Positions 48,595 through 60,931 of a stretch of 64,000 bases of DNA are shown here, in pieces (positions within the stretch are counted from its first letter, which is position 1; every line of letters starts with the position of its first letter). The position numbers were made by a program, and so were the translations under genes. The notes beneath the pieces are model-generated. The model searched no databases, was not told where the DNA came from, and worked only from the letters and a program-made list of their open reading frames with translations. Source of the DNA: Arctopsyche grandis (Eukaryota > Arthropoda > Insecta > Trichoptera > Hydropsychidae); NCBI RefSeq assembly GCF_051622035.1, contig NC_135364.1:21169001-21233000 (forward strand). Reading direction: 5' to 3'.

Positions 48595-49312
48595 AATATA
48601 CATAGGTAATTAAAACAGTTTTAGTGCAGCTGTTTTTGGTCGAACGCGACGAGTGTTACGGCCAAGCATCTGTTTTTAAGAAAAGTCAATGACGTTCCGT
48701 CAATCATGGTGGTGTACCAGTTGAGTCGAGGGTTGCTTTGTCGATCGTCAATTCGTTGAATCTTTGCTCAGCCTCTCGCCAATCAGGATTTTATACAAAA
48801 CACCACATTTTTCACCATATTTTTGTAAGCCATACTTTTCATTTCGATGCTAATTAATGAATTCGCATTTTTGCTATGTAAGCCTTCATTCAAACAAACA
48901 CTTTCTTCATGTGTCATTGCATGATTTATCACAGCATTGTGCAATATTTCTGACGCTCAATTTCTCACACGACCATAACGAGCAAATGGCCAAGTGAAAA
49001 AATGTATTTTCGTAAGCCTTTGTGTTAATTGACCTTGTGATGATTAAGTCAAAAATCGCTGATAATTTTTTGAGGTTATGTTCGACACAAATTTGACAGT
49101 AGCTTGATAAATAATATTTTTCAGATTTTTTTTTATATATGTTATCAATATTTAAAAACATACATATACATATATAATTATTCACCGATATCGAAAAGAT
49201 TTCCTCAAAAGAAATGACACTCTTATCATAGTTATCAACATTTATGAATGTGAAGATGTGGTTTCAGATAATAGTTATATATGTATGTTATTTTTATTTT
49301 TTTGTGGTTTAG
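48595..49312 (+). promoter_or_regulatory. Probable UBE3C promoter and 5' UTR region
   Basis: 48620-48800 is GC-richer (CGAACGCGACGAG, CAGTTGAGTCGAGGG) immediately upstream of UBE3C. An AG acceptor at 49311-49312 just before the ATG implies a non-coding first exon here. Transcription start not identifiable. Confidence 0.35.
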
Positions 49313-49318
49313 GCAAAC

Positions 49319-52300
49319 ATGTACTCGTTCGAGGGAGAATTTCGTCGTAGACCACAACAAAATTTAGCCGGAGCCAGTGCCTATCAAAATTTGAGTCGTG
49401 ATGCTCTCTTGAAAAAAGCCCACCAAGAACGCATAAAAAGAGAGGTACATTCGATACTAAAATTACAATGTACATGTGTATGCATAGTTAATATAATAAC
49501 AAGCGACTTTTAATATTCAAGGATTACAAAAAACGACTGATAAGCACGATAAAAATACAGGCTTACGTGCGAAGCTTCATCAATAGAATAAAATGCAAAA
49601 ATAATCAAAGATCCTTATTCGACAGTTGTCTACATCAAAATAGCACCTTGAACGAAATAGAATTAATATTACTAATTAGAAGACTGTTATTTTTTTACGA
49701 TCAACAAAAAGACTCATCCAGACTGGTATGTAAATCAATTGTTTGATTTTTTGTTGCGCATTTATATGGTGCTAGTTTAATGGAATTAATATTTTTCAGA
49801 TTTTTATATCTCAACAATTGTTAAAACAATGGAGTCGAGTACTGCAAAATGGCGGTTCATTTTTCCAAATTCAAAGACTTTTAGTTTTGCATTTAAAACT
49901 ACTCAATACCAGAGGACCTCAGGTATCTTTTATTAAGATCTACATATATAATATGTAGTAGCAAAAATACTCAGCTTTGTTTGGTTGAAGACTCGTATAT
50001 GTATATAAAAAATACACTTATTTGAATATTTAATATAATTTTTCAGAGTAGAGATTCTCTAGCCGTTCCCTTACGGATGTTAGAAGTATTCACATGCGTC
50101 GATACAATTAAAAAAGTTATGAACCCTCAAGATGCGAACATAGTAATTTTCAAAACACTCCTTTATATTGTTAAACGAGGTAATAGACATACATATATTA
50201 ATATAATATTAATTTATTCATCTTTTATCAACTCATTTCATATTGATTTCAGGCTATTTTAGAGAAATACGAAAACTTTTAGAAGACAAAACACCACCGC
50301 TTTATGGTCCATCTGCAAGTGCTCCGACTCCTCTTGCAGCCTCACTTTTTGCCCTTCTACTTCGTCCTTTTTCATATGTACTACAAATGAATGATCCTGA
50401 ATTTAAGTAATTACTTTTCTACGCTTAAAGTTTAATAATATTTCAATAACAAATTTTATAATGATTTATTTCCTTTCAGTAATATTGTAATGCTTGAGTT
50501 CGCTTCGTGTATTTTATGTCCGGAAATGAGTGAAGTTATCAAGATGTATCTCTTGCCAGCCTTGAAAGCACAGCCAACGTCAACCTTTCCTTACAGCGGT
50601 TTAATATCAGCCCTAAGTTCGGCTGATAAAGTATGTCCTGATATCAAAATTGAATACTCTTCTTGGCTATTGTATTCATTGCTCTTACTTGAACCTCAAA
50701 ATTATGGTATGCTATTTTTTCTTTACATATTTTTTACTAAAGTTCCTATTCAAAGTAGAAATCATGATCTTTGTGCATACGTCGGTTAAATGCCGCATTG
50801 TATATGAGATAGTACATTAATACAGACTGTTTTATAATACATAATTCAGGTCAAAGTAATAAAAAACCCAATTTACAAAATATTTTATAATGCTACGTTT
50901 ATAATTTTGGACGACTACGCATATTCATGAATAATATTTTCATATACTGATGACTTATGAGTAACTGGCTCATTTTAATAAATCTAATTTTCTGATGGGA
51001 TTATACCGTGATCTTGTACAAGGGATTTATAATTATGGGTACCGATATACATAGAGTGGTAGTAAATTTTTTAAGAAAAGTAAGTCATATAAGTAAAGCA
51101 AATCAAAGTAACTTGTCATTAATAGATAATTTATCGTTAATTGATGAGAATATCTAGATTTGATAATTTATTTTATTATTCTTTGGGAAGCAATTTTATA
51201 TTTTCCCATGATCCTGCTATCGAATTGCCCCTATTGACATCTATGCTATTCAACTTGTACATATTTAAATGTTTATAGATTATAAATTTTCATGAAATCA
51301 TATTCAAATAGTGCTGACATAGTGGGTAGGCTGGTTTTTGTGAATTTGTTGAAGAACCGTTTCAACAATGAAATCAGATGAATTGACAAACTCCGATCAA
51401 CTTGGAGTCACAAATGTCCAAGTCTGACCAGCAGCACTAGAGATAATACTCTGAATAAATTCTTCTCAATCGAGGTCAACCCACAGGATCGAACCTGGCA
51501 ACCTCTCAGTAGTTAGCATTAATTCAAACACCGAGCTATTCTTCTTCTAATGCTGAATCCGTATTCGGACGTAGGCGACTACCATGGGCAGACATCATTT
51601 ATGGTCCGTGTGAATTGCTCCCTATCATGGGCAAGCCAAAACAATTTTTCGAGTCTGAATCCCATCCATGACCTGATGTTCCGGAGCCAATAGAGCTTCT
51701 TTCTCCCAAGCCACCATTTGCCTTCTATTTTTCCCTTTATGATTGTTTGTAGAAGGCGATATTTGGGACCGCCAATAACGTGGCCATTTTACGGCGCTTT
51801 ACCATGTCAAGAAGCTCTCTCTTTTTATAAAGAAACTGGAGGACGCTTCGTTCCTCACATGCTCCTTCCATGAGATCTTTAACATTCTCCGGTAACACCA
51901 CATTTCAATGGACTCTATCCTGTTCAGGCTTGCCAAGTTATACTTCTTCATTCGGTGTCATGTCAGGTCCCCCCGACGTTGACTACCACCTGTGTGTCCC
52001 TGTCCTGAGCAGCTCTAAATAGTGCCTCTACTGTCCAGTCTCGTATGTTCCGGAGCCAGGAGATCTGTCTTCTACCCACACCTCTTTGACCCTCTATTTT
52101 TCCTTTTATGATTAGGTGCAGTAGACCGTACTTTTCACCTCTAAGTTCATGCCACAGATATGATACATTTCGGACCTCGATATCAGTCAGCATCTGTCTA
52201 TATACTCTTGCTCTTTAGAGCACATTTTCATTGCTGACCATGTCGGTCCGTGTAATCCGTAACATTATACGATGCATCCACATTTCGAACGCCTCTAGCC

Positions 52301-55300
52301 GGTTCATAGTACTTAAGCTATACTGCTGTTAGTAATTATGAATTAATTGCTTTGTTACATTTTGAAAAAGAAAATGGCAATTTAAACGACTAATTCTAAA
52401 ACTACTGAAAAGTAAACTGAACAACAAAAAAATTACCAGAGCGAACTAATCAATCAGTATTAATTTTGACCCACTGAATTCAAATATGATAATGATTTCT
52501 GTTGATTCATTCTCGTTTATGAGATATGAGTATTGCAAATCAAAATCTATGTAGTATTGCAAAGTGAGTATTGAAATCAATAGTCGGAGTTTTTTATATT
52601 AATTATTATATTTATTGCTTTAAAATACTTATAAATAATTATATAGCGAATTTCAAGTCAGAAATATATTTTTTCTTTGCTATTATGCGTTTATTTGACC
52701 ATTTTTTTATTTCACTACGTTAATAAAGATTGGTTTTCTATCACAATTTTTTTTAAGTAAAGCGTAAATTATTAACATATACATTTATGAAAAACTAGGT
52801 CTCATTCTGTCATACATAGAAATTTTAAAATCATACCACACATCTAATATTGTAACGAACGGTTTGCGCGTGTTTAGACTGATCTCGCGGTGGGAGAGCG
52901 GGTGGCGGAAATCGCCGTCCTTCCAGGAAACGGTTATGAGGAAACGTTGACTAACCTGGGATACAGTGTAAATAGTCGGGAAGGTTCCTGATTGCTCACT
53001 CGTCTCGTTGATAACAGCTTCCTCGTGGTCGGGACAGCTGGCTCTCCGGTCCTCTGGTCGGTCCTCTCACGGCTAACGCTTCTCCAGAAACTGCGTGAGG
53101 AATACAGGGGACGTAGGGCTGGTACTCAGGGGAGGGAGTGATCATGCACTCGACCTCACAGCGGTTCTTCAGCAAGATGGCGAACCTCTGGGCTCCGTTC
53201 GCGATGGGAACGGTCGCGGGGAAGGTCCTTCCCCGGTGGTAGTCGGGATGCAAGAGACCGACTCTCGAGGCGCTCGTGTGCTTTACCGCACGTTTCTCCT
53301 GGGTTGCCACTTGAAATAAAAGCTAGTGTGGCCCGATGGGACAGCGGGGAGAACGTCACGTTACAATATGTAATTTCGAAAGAGATTTTGTCTGTTTGCA
53401 TGTTTGTTTGTTTGGTTCGTAAAATCCGTGTCGTTCAATTTAATAAATAAACAAATGAATATTCAAATAAATTTAGTAAAATGTTTACTATTGGCCATGT
53501 TTAAGCGGTTTATATTACAAATACCGAGCGAAGCCGGGTTAAAACACTAGTAGACATACATATATAATGCCAATTTATAACTTTGAATTTAACTTCAATT
53601 TATTATCTTCAGTTAACAAAATATGCGGCATACCTAACGGGCAGCGAATAAACGGCAGTTGTCTCTCACACCCGTTCATGTTGCAATACCTGGCTCTGAT
53701 AGCACGCTTGACGTCGAATTTCCTGAAGAAATCCCCCAAGAAGAACACCGACCGCTCCATGTACAACGAACCAATGGGATACGAGGGAGACAGCGACAGC
53801 GACTCTGACGAGCCCCCGGCTGTGAACCGAGAAGCCACCGTCAACTCGGAGTGCATCCACATGATGAATGACAACAACAGTTGCATTCTGCAAGCGTGTA
53901 CGAACGCCGGACAGAACGACTGGACGGGCGAAGCTCTAGAACAAATATCCGCCATAAGCCATCACCTTTTACTCAGCCACAAAATGGCCGTTCATATATA
54001 CAAGTACGACTGTCATTTCTCACGCAAATATACTAAAATTGTATTTATTCAAATGTGTGTGTGTTTTGCGCAGGTTACTGTACACGCTGGCTTTCGAACC
54101 GTGGTTTTTGCGAGCTTTGTGGAACTGGTCTAGCAATTTGGAGCCTGGTGGAGGAGGTAATACTTCCGTCGCTGTCGGCAGAGGTGGTACACTCTTGGCG
54201 TCCATTTCGCAAGGTCTGGGAACTAGAACGGGACGTTTGTTGCCACCGTTGGCTACGTTTTGCTCGCTGTATTCACTTTTACTTGCGACTCTTCACGATG
54301 AAGAGCTCGCTGATAGTGATTTGAATCCTATTATGGGTGAGTGTTTTAGAATTGTTTAATTATTGTTGTTATTTAGATTTTTTTCAATGTTTGTTCGTTT
54401 TTAGGAGAGTCGAATATAGCGATCAATTCCGTACAAGCATTCTCTCTAACTCAATTGGGGCCGCTTTGTGTCACTCTCCGACAACTTTGTATGGGACTTA
54501 TAGAGCTGGCTTTCCCGGAATCGAGGCCAAATGTCGGTGAAGGTTACAAGTAAGAGCTATGCATTGAATTTGCATTCAATATTGTCATGATTCAGGAGTT
54601 GAACTAATATTGTTTGGAATTTTTCAGAAATGTCTTTTCGTACGCTAGTAGTACTCAACACGATTATGAAAAGCTACCTACTAATGAGGAAAATCTAAAT
54701 CATACTGCAGTTTGGGTTCATTTATTTAAGGTTGTTATATTATATTTTTATATATATGATATTTCTTTTCAATTTGTAAAGTTTATATTTTAAATGTCAC
54801 ACAAATATATGGAACGCTGCATACTTGGCATAATAAGGAGATATATGAAATTGAATATGTAGGGTTGCCTACAGTTTTGACCCGGAATCTCTTGATTTCC
54901 TCTGGGATCTCTGGGCTCCGAGTTTGGGTGTGTAGTAAATCCCCCACAGAATTATAAATTTTTCTATTAGAAATTCACAACTTGTATGCAAAGCATATAA
55001 AGAATTAAAGAGGTGTGGCGCATATCTTGTGTACAAAATATTTGGCGATATTTCGAGTGTAAAAATTTGTTACTGAAGCGAAGAAGATATACATAAAGAC
55101 TATTGCTTACTTTTTATAATTTTATAATTCAAATATTTTTCTGTAATTAAATAACGACATTTTTTAAATGCTGCAAAATATAATACATACGTAAATGTAG
55201 AATTAGATCCCGATAAATTTGTATAATGTATGTCTTTTTAAAAATATCATTCCTTCCTTCAAATTGCTGGATTTGCCTGCTGATTAATAGATAAAACTAT

Positions 55301-58300
55301 TTTCCTCTAATGTTTTCATCGAACATTATTATTTTATATAATTTTGAAATGTAATTTTTTTTAATAATAATAATTTATATGAATAAAATATAAATAAATA
55401 ACATAATCTCCTGGTGAGACCTGGGTCTGAGGTGGCAACCCTAGAAGTATGACAATGGTAGTTGGAGATAGTGAAAAAATTGAAATTGCATTGGGCGGGT
55501 TAGGTAGCTAGAAGAATGGACAAAAGAAGTGCTAGAATGGTACTCGAGAGAATGTAAAGGAAGGCTGCAAGCTAGATAGGTGGATAAAATTAGAAAAATG
55601 TGCTGGGTGAGATGGATGAGAGTTGCGCAAAACAGAGACGAATGGAATCGTGTTGGAGCGGCATCTAGAAATGGATGGTGAATTCTTGTAAATGATGTTG
55701 ATTTTTATGTATTGTTTTTTAGGTTTCAGTCCGGTTATTGAGACAGTTACACACTAGAGACCAAAGATTAAATTTCACCCGAGGTGAATGGGATTGGTGT
55801 GGTGGTACTCAAGCGCTTCCGTTACTCATCGAAAGACCACACCATCTTTTACATCCGAGAAGACATCATTGTTTACGTCAATATAGACCGTTTACAGCTT
55901 TCACGGCTCTTACAAGAGAAGATTGTGGTACTAAATTAATATATAGATTAAGCATTTCAACTAAAACTAAATTAAATATTGAGCAGTATTAAAAAAAATA
56001 CAATTTTTTGTTCAGTATACTGTTGATTGAAGCATTGAATATTTTTTAATTGTAGAAAAAGGACCTCCACTTACTACTAAAGAGGTTAGAACGTTGACTA
56101 TATTAAAAGAGACACCTTTCGTTGTACCATTCTCGCAAAGGGTACTCATCTTTCAAGGTTTAAATTTCAGGTAAATTATAATTATTATTTAATAATATGC
56201 AAATTCATATGTAATATGCTGATTTTTTGTATTTAATTTAATTTCAGAGATAAACAAGAATATCAAGGAGATTTGACTAACTTTTTACAAGGACCTAGCA
56301 TTCAGATTGTGATTAGACGGTCTCACATTTACGAAGATGCATTCATTCGACTTAATTCTCAAAACGGTAAAAGACATACATATACTGATAAATGTTTCAT
56401 ACATATAATTATTTCAGATTTTTAACCCTTTGACTGCTACAACAACGATAAATCGTTGTTTTGAAATCGGCGAAGATTGCTACGACGATCGTTGTTGACG
56501 TCATTAATTGTCGTATTTCAATACTTTCTTTGAGCCACCAGCGCATCAGTGGCACGAAACATTTTTTTTATAAACGTATTTATATTTATTTTTCAATCAA
56601 GCTTTATAAATATTTATCAATTTTTTAAATAAAAGCTCTTCAATTTCGGGTTCATCATCAAAGTAAATTTCGGGTTCGTTCATATAAGGAGTTATTACTT
56701 GGGAATTGATTATTATCGATAAATTCATTTTCAGAATCAGTAGAGCTGCTGATTTGTCGAGTTCCTCGGCGAGGAGCTATTATTTCGCTTTCATCACTTT
56801 CAGTGTCCGATATCATTTTGCAGAGTTAAAATAAATGGCAAAAAACAATAGAAATCCGCTTTCAATTATATAGGTCACGAATTCATGCAATCAATCAAAT
56901 GCAACTGAAATGCATACAAAATGTTTATGATACATGTTGAAAAATTATTTGATTATTAGAAACTTCGCATCCTTGTGTGTCTCGCTCATACGTACACAAT
57001 TAAAACCAAGAAAGAAAGAGAGAGAGACCGCTACCTGTTTCGAATATATCGCATGTTGTAAGGATACATCGATATCTAAAAATAGATTATTGAAAAGAAT
57101 AAAGCCTCGGAAAACAATCGTCAAAACTTATTTAGTGTATATATGTAGGTATCTCTTTCGCACGCACGCATGTAAAAGCAAGACAGAAAGAGAGAGCACG
57201 AGTCCACGACTGCTTCTTAAAAATGTATATAAAGTATTATAAAAATTACGAGTGTTCGGCGAAGTAAGTATGTAAAAAAAAATATTATATTTATTTTTTT
57301 TCAAAATAATTACAAATGTTAGCATTTTTCGCTTGGACATTGAAAAACCTCGTAGCAGCCAAAGGGTTAATATGAATTGTTTTGTCGTAGAACCAGATCT
57401 TCGATTGAAAATGCGCGTTCAGCTCATGAATGAGGCCGGCTTGGAAGAAGCTGGTGTAGACGGAGGTGGAGTGTTCCGCGAGTTTCTATCCGAATTACTA
57501 CGCACGGCTTGCGATCCCAATCGTGGCTTCTTCAGACTCACTAAAGACAATATGCTGTATCCCAACCCAGCCGTTCACTTACTGGTCGAAAACTTCCATC
57601 ATCACTATTATTTCATCGGACGTATGCTCGGAAAAGTAAATCTGGCAAATTTGATGTAGTTTTTTTATATACGATGTGATATTATTTTTGTTAATGTTGT
57701 GTGATGTTCGTTTCAGGCTCTGTATGAAGGTTTACTTGTTGAATTACCGTTAGCTGAATTTTTCTTGCAAGCGGTCGTCGGCGAAGAGCGAGGCAACGAA
57801 GGTGAAGCTGATATACATCGATTAGCTGCTTTAGATGAACGGTTACATAGGTCTCTTTTGCAACTGCGTGCTATGCCAGCTGCTGCAGTCGCTGATCTTG
57901 GACTTGATTTCACAGTAATGAGTGATGAACTTGGCGAACAACGGGTTATTATTTATTTGTTTTTTGCTTTATCTCATAACTGAAGCTAAATTTCTTGACT
58001 TATCTGAATTGTATACAATTTAATAGGTTGAGGAATTGAAAGCAGGCGGTGCTAATATTCCCGTAACCGGTGAAAATAGGATTGAATACATTCATCTTGT
58101 AGCCGAGTGGAAATTGTCTAGGCAAGTGCGTGCTCAAGTAACAGCTCTACGGCAAGGTCTTTCTACGGTCATACCGCTGGCCTGGTTGCGTATATTCTGC
58201 TCCAAAGAATTGCGACTCCTCATTTCTGGAGCGGAGAGTGCTGTCGACGTCGATGACTTGAAAAATCATACTAATTATGCCGGTAAATATTACACAGGTG

Positions 58301-58720
58301 CAAAATAGTCTCATCGTAATCGTTTGCATGAATTTATATTTTAATTGTGTGTAGGTGGTTATGGAGGTGATCATCCGACTATCAAATGCTTCTGGAAAGT
58401 TGTCGAAAACTTCACCGATATTCAAAAGCGACAACTTCTCAAGTTCGTCACGAGCTGTTCTAGACCTCCACTGCTCGGGTTTAAAGTATGTATTGTTATA
58501 TGTTTATCGAAAACTTTGTTTATGAAAACTGATATTATGTGTATTATTGTAGGATTTGGATCCTCCTTTCTGCATTCAACATGCTGGTACATCTGAACGT
58601 TTACCGTCAGCGTCGACGTGCATGAATCTACTGAAACTACCAGAATTTCCTTCTGAAAATGTTATGAAAGAAAAACTCTTATATGCTATAAACGCCGGTG
58701 CCGGTTTTGAATTGAGTTAA
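49319..58720 (+). CDS. UBE3C: UBE3C, HECT-type E3 ubiquitin-protein ligase (complete)
   Basis: Eighteen coding exons: 49319-49444, 49522-49725, 49800-49922, 50047-50179, 50253-50406, 50480-50706, 53613-54003, 54074-54336, 54405-54549, 54628-54730, 55723-55927, 56056-56170, 56248-56366, 57391-57635, 57717-57944, 58027-58282, 58355-58485, 58553-58720. All use GT-AG and phases match at every junction. The total is 3336 nt, 1111 residues, close to the roughly 1083 of human UBE3C. An IQ motif ([10 protein letters not shown]) lies near residues 52-66. The HECT domain fills about the last 340 residues, with [62 protein letters not shown] and the active-site Cys1079 in [11 protein letters not shown] (codon 58619-58621). 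The family ubiquitylates proteasome-bound substrates and extends chains. The ATG is six bases after an AG acceptor (49311-49312), so a 5' UTR intron is likely. Most introns are short; introns 6, 10 and 13 are swollen by transposons. The exon 6/7 junction across 2.9 kb is the least certain. Confidence 0.95.
51245..51545 (-). mobile_element. SINE-B in UBE3C intron 6
   Basis: Contains GTGCTGACATAGTGGGTAGG, TTTGTTGAAGAACCGTTTC, CAACTTGGAGTCACAAATG and the reverse B box GGATCGAACC. Confidence 0.65.
51547..52330 (-). pseudogene. Two adjoining non-LTR retrotransposon ORF2 C-terminal fragments
   Basis: Minus strand 52330-51963 reads [20 protein letters not shown] ... then [34 protein letters not shown]. 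The segment 51960-51547 repeats the same region of a second copy ([28 protein letters not shown]). This EAFEMW ... GRR-x-x-SWL tail is typical of insect endonuclease/reverse transcriptases. Both are decayed and sit in UBE3C intron 6. Confidence 0.75.
52851..53365. mobile_element. GC-rich solo LTR in UBE3C intron 6
   Basis: 515 bp, ends TGTAACGAACGG and CACGTTACA (inverted TGTAACG/CGTTACA), flanked by ATAT (52847-52850, 53366-53369). An AATAAA lies at 53314. Far richer in G+C than the host intron. Open frames inside, on both strands, are chance. Confidence 0.8.
53370..53550 (-). repeat. Repeat D, inverted copy
   Basis: Ends ACCGAGCGAAGCCGGGTTAA and matches 30528-30745 inverted. Confidence 0.5.
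55440..55700 (+). pseudogene. RTE-like fragment in UBE3C intron 10
   Basis: Matches 39650-39900: AGAATGGACAAAAGAAGTGC, GAATGGTACTCGAGAGAATG, AGTTGCGCAAAACAGA, CGTGTTGGAG. Frame is broken by stops. Confidence 0.65.
56426..57366. mobile_element. piggyBac-type element in UBE3C intron 13
   Basis: TTAA on both sides (56422-56425, 57367-57370) and inverted ends CCCTTTGACTGCTACAAC / CTCGTAGCAGCCAAAGGG. It separates the short original intron into 59 and 20 bp. A remnant acidic reading frame lies on its minus strand. Confidence 0.85.
56658..56816 (-). pseudogene. piggyBac transposase N-terminal remnant
   Basis: ATG at 56816 (minus) opens [18 protein letters not shown], then [10 protein letters not shown], to a stop at 56658. 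An acidic Ser/Asp/Glu start is usual for piggyBac transposases. The overlapping frame continues in a similar acidic style past the stop, suggesting a frameshift. The catalytic region is absent. Confidence 0.5.
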
Positions 58721-60930
58721 AATCAATTACTCAAATTTTTGTATACGCAGTGTTTAATATTCGAATGTAGACTTTTATTGGTGTTATGAATTTGATATGA
58801 AAATTGTATTGTTCTTAACAATCGAACATTTGAATTTAGTTTTAAACGTCGTCACACCGATAATCTCGCTACTTCTATCCAATGCATATTATATACATGA
58901 TTTTGTATTTGAAAGAGTAATATTGCATGTTATTTGTTGTATCATATTTTATATTGGTTTATTTATTTTGGTATTATTCAAATTTTTTGCTGGAAGTATA
59001 CTTGTATTAAATGTATGCTTTGGAAGTATACTAAATTTTATTTAATATATTGAAGTATGTATTGCGAACTTTTGCTAGATGTAAATCACTTTCTAAAAAA
59101 GATATGCAACATTGTGAAATGGCGCCTGTTTCGAAAGTCGTCGGATAAGAATTGTTAGAATTGCATTGTCTTACGAATACATAGTGAAATTTCATTGTGT
59201 TAATTATTATTTCGTTGATATCATATTAGACATTAAATTGTTTCAACATAAGCATTAATTAGCAAATTATATTGTCAAGTTATATAAAATTTTGTCTAGA
59301 TATAACACAATATTATTAATTAGAATGCATTATTAAGCTATGCAATACGACATACGTAATGGTTTAATGATTTTTTTCCTATTATAAAATTGTGATCTGT
59401 ATGTTTGTGTATATAAAAATTTTATGTACTCTTTCGATTTCTCCATTTACAAAGTATATATTACATATATGTATGTATATAAATATAAAACGTGAAAAAA
59501 AATATATAATCGTCAAAGTTTGACATTTAAACATTTGACCAATCTATTTATTTATTGATGTTGTTGTTGCATGTTGATTAGTTTGCAAAATTATTCTGTT
59601 CATATTCATTACGTCATTGAATTTGGCATGCATATTGAAATTGCTAAATTATGTAAGAAATTCGTAAATATTATTTGTATATATGATACATACACAGACC
59701 TCGGAACTTTCTTTGACTGAAATCTAGAATGTTTCTTAATCAGCGAAAAGGGTTCTTGTTCCTATCGTGGTTTTTATTTAAACAAATGCCAACTTCGATA
59801 CGAGTAACATAATAGTTGATTAGTCAGTCTGTACCAATATCAGTCTACAAATACCATCATACACATTCCTAAGATCATTAATCTATTCTCAATTTATATT
59901 TAGTATTATGTTCTTTTGATTTCAATCAAAATATGTATATCAATTGTATCGGAGATCAACTAAGTGATCATACGAAATCAATTTCTCCCGTAATATGAAT
60001 GTGGCAGCATTATCATCTCAATAATTAAATCCAAGATTCATTATTACGTACAATTCATTTAAAATAAAAAGATTGTTTATATTTTTACTGTAGTAAATAA
60101 TTGCAATAAACTTTTTCTGCGATTTGATTCTTCAAATGTTTCAGCAATATAAGTAAAACTGGGTATGATTTCATAAAATGTACTTTATAAAATGTATAAA
60201 TTTGAACAATTTGTAAATAAAATGTAAAAGTGTGAAAAATAAAAGGTTTATTTTAAATTTGTATATGCATCATATTTGGGTTATGATTTGAAAATAAATT
60301 ATTATACGGAGTAAAGCAACCTGTCAGTAATTATTAAAACTAATGGGGTCCTCTTTCATATTCGTCCACACATATAAGAGTACATCAATCAGAAATTAGA
60401 TAGTATACGCAGTGTCCATAACCAGTCTTCAAGGATTAATATTGTTTTTTTGGAGAAGTGATGATTTTTCCTGGATCTCTTCGGAATTTTCGTCGAATTA
60501 AGCCTCTAAGCCTACATACATATTAGTTTAATTAGATCAATACAACAGTTTTCAGTTGAAAATGAATCAATGTATTAATAGAATGGCATAATAATTATTT
60601 GATGCAATATCAAAAGTCCATCAGATAAACAAAGAATAGATACTTTGTATATGGAGAAAGTTTTGTGTGGGCCCAGTCCAGATATTTATAATTATTATAT
60701 TATTCTGTATGGCATTCGTGTAGATGTTCTTCGTTATATTAATATTTATATGTAAGGTAAAGTCTGACCTATTTTACCGCAATAATTAATAACATATGCA
60801 TTGGTGTTTGTCATGTATAAATTAATGTAAATAAACAAGTACAGGGTAATATACAGTTTCATTTAAAGCATATTATAGAATTCCTTATGTTAGAAGTAGT
60901 TCATATGTACTTAAATATAAAGTAAAAAAT
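58721..60930 (+). other. UBE3C 3' UTR and intergenic AT-rich DNA
   Basis: AATAAA motifs at 60216 and 60238 are the clearest clustered polyadenylation signals; earlier ones may also be used. An 82-codon hydrophobic frame at 58797 is AT-rich chance. No other feature seen. Confidence 0.4.
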
Positions 60931-60931
60931 T

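Noticed and set aside
52996..53401. Overlapping open frames of 74-104 codons
   Set aside because: They lie inside the GC-rich solo LTR and occur on both strands; typical of stop-poor GC-rich DNA.
58797..59045. 82-codon hydrophobic frame
   Set aside because: It lies in the UBE3C 3' UTR; Ile/Leu/Phe/Tyr richness is expected from AT-rich sequence.
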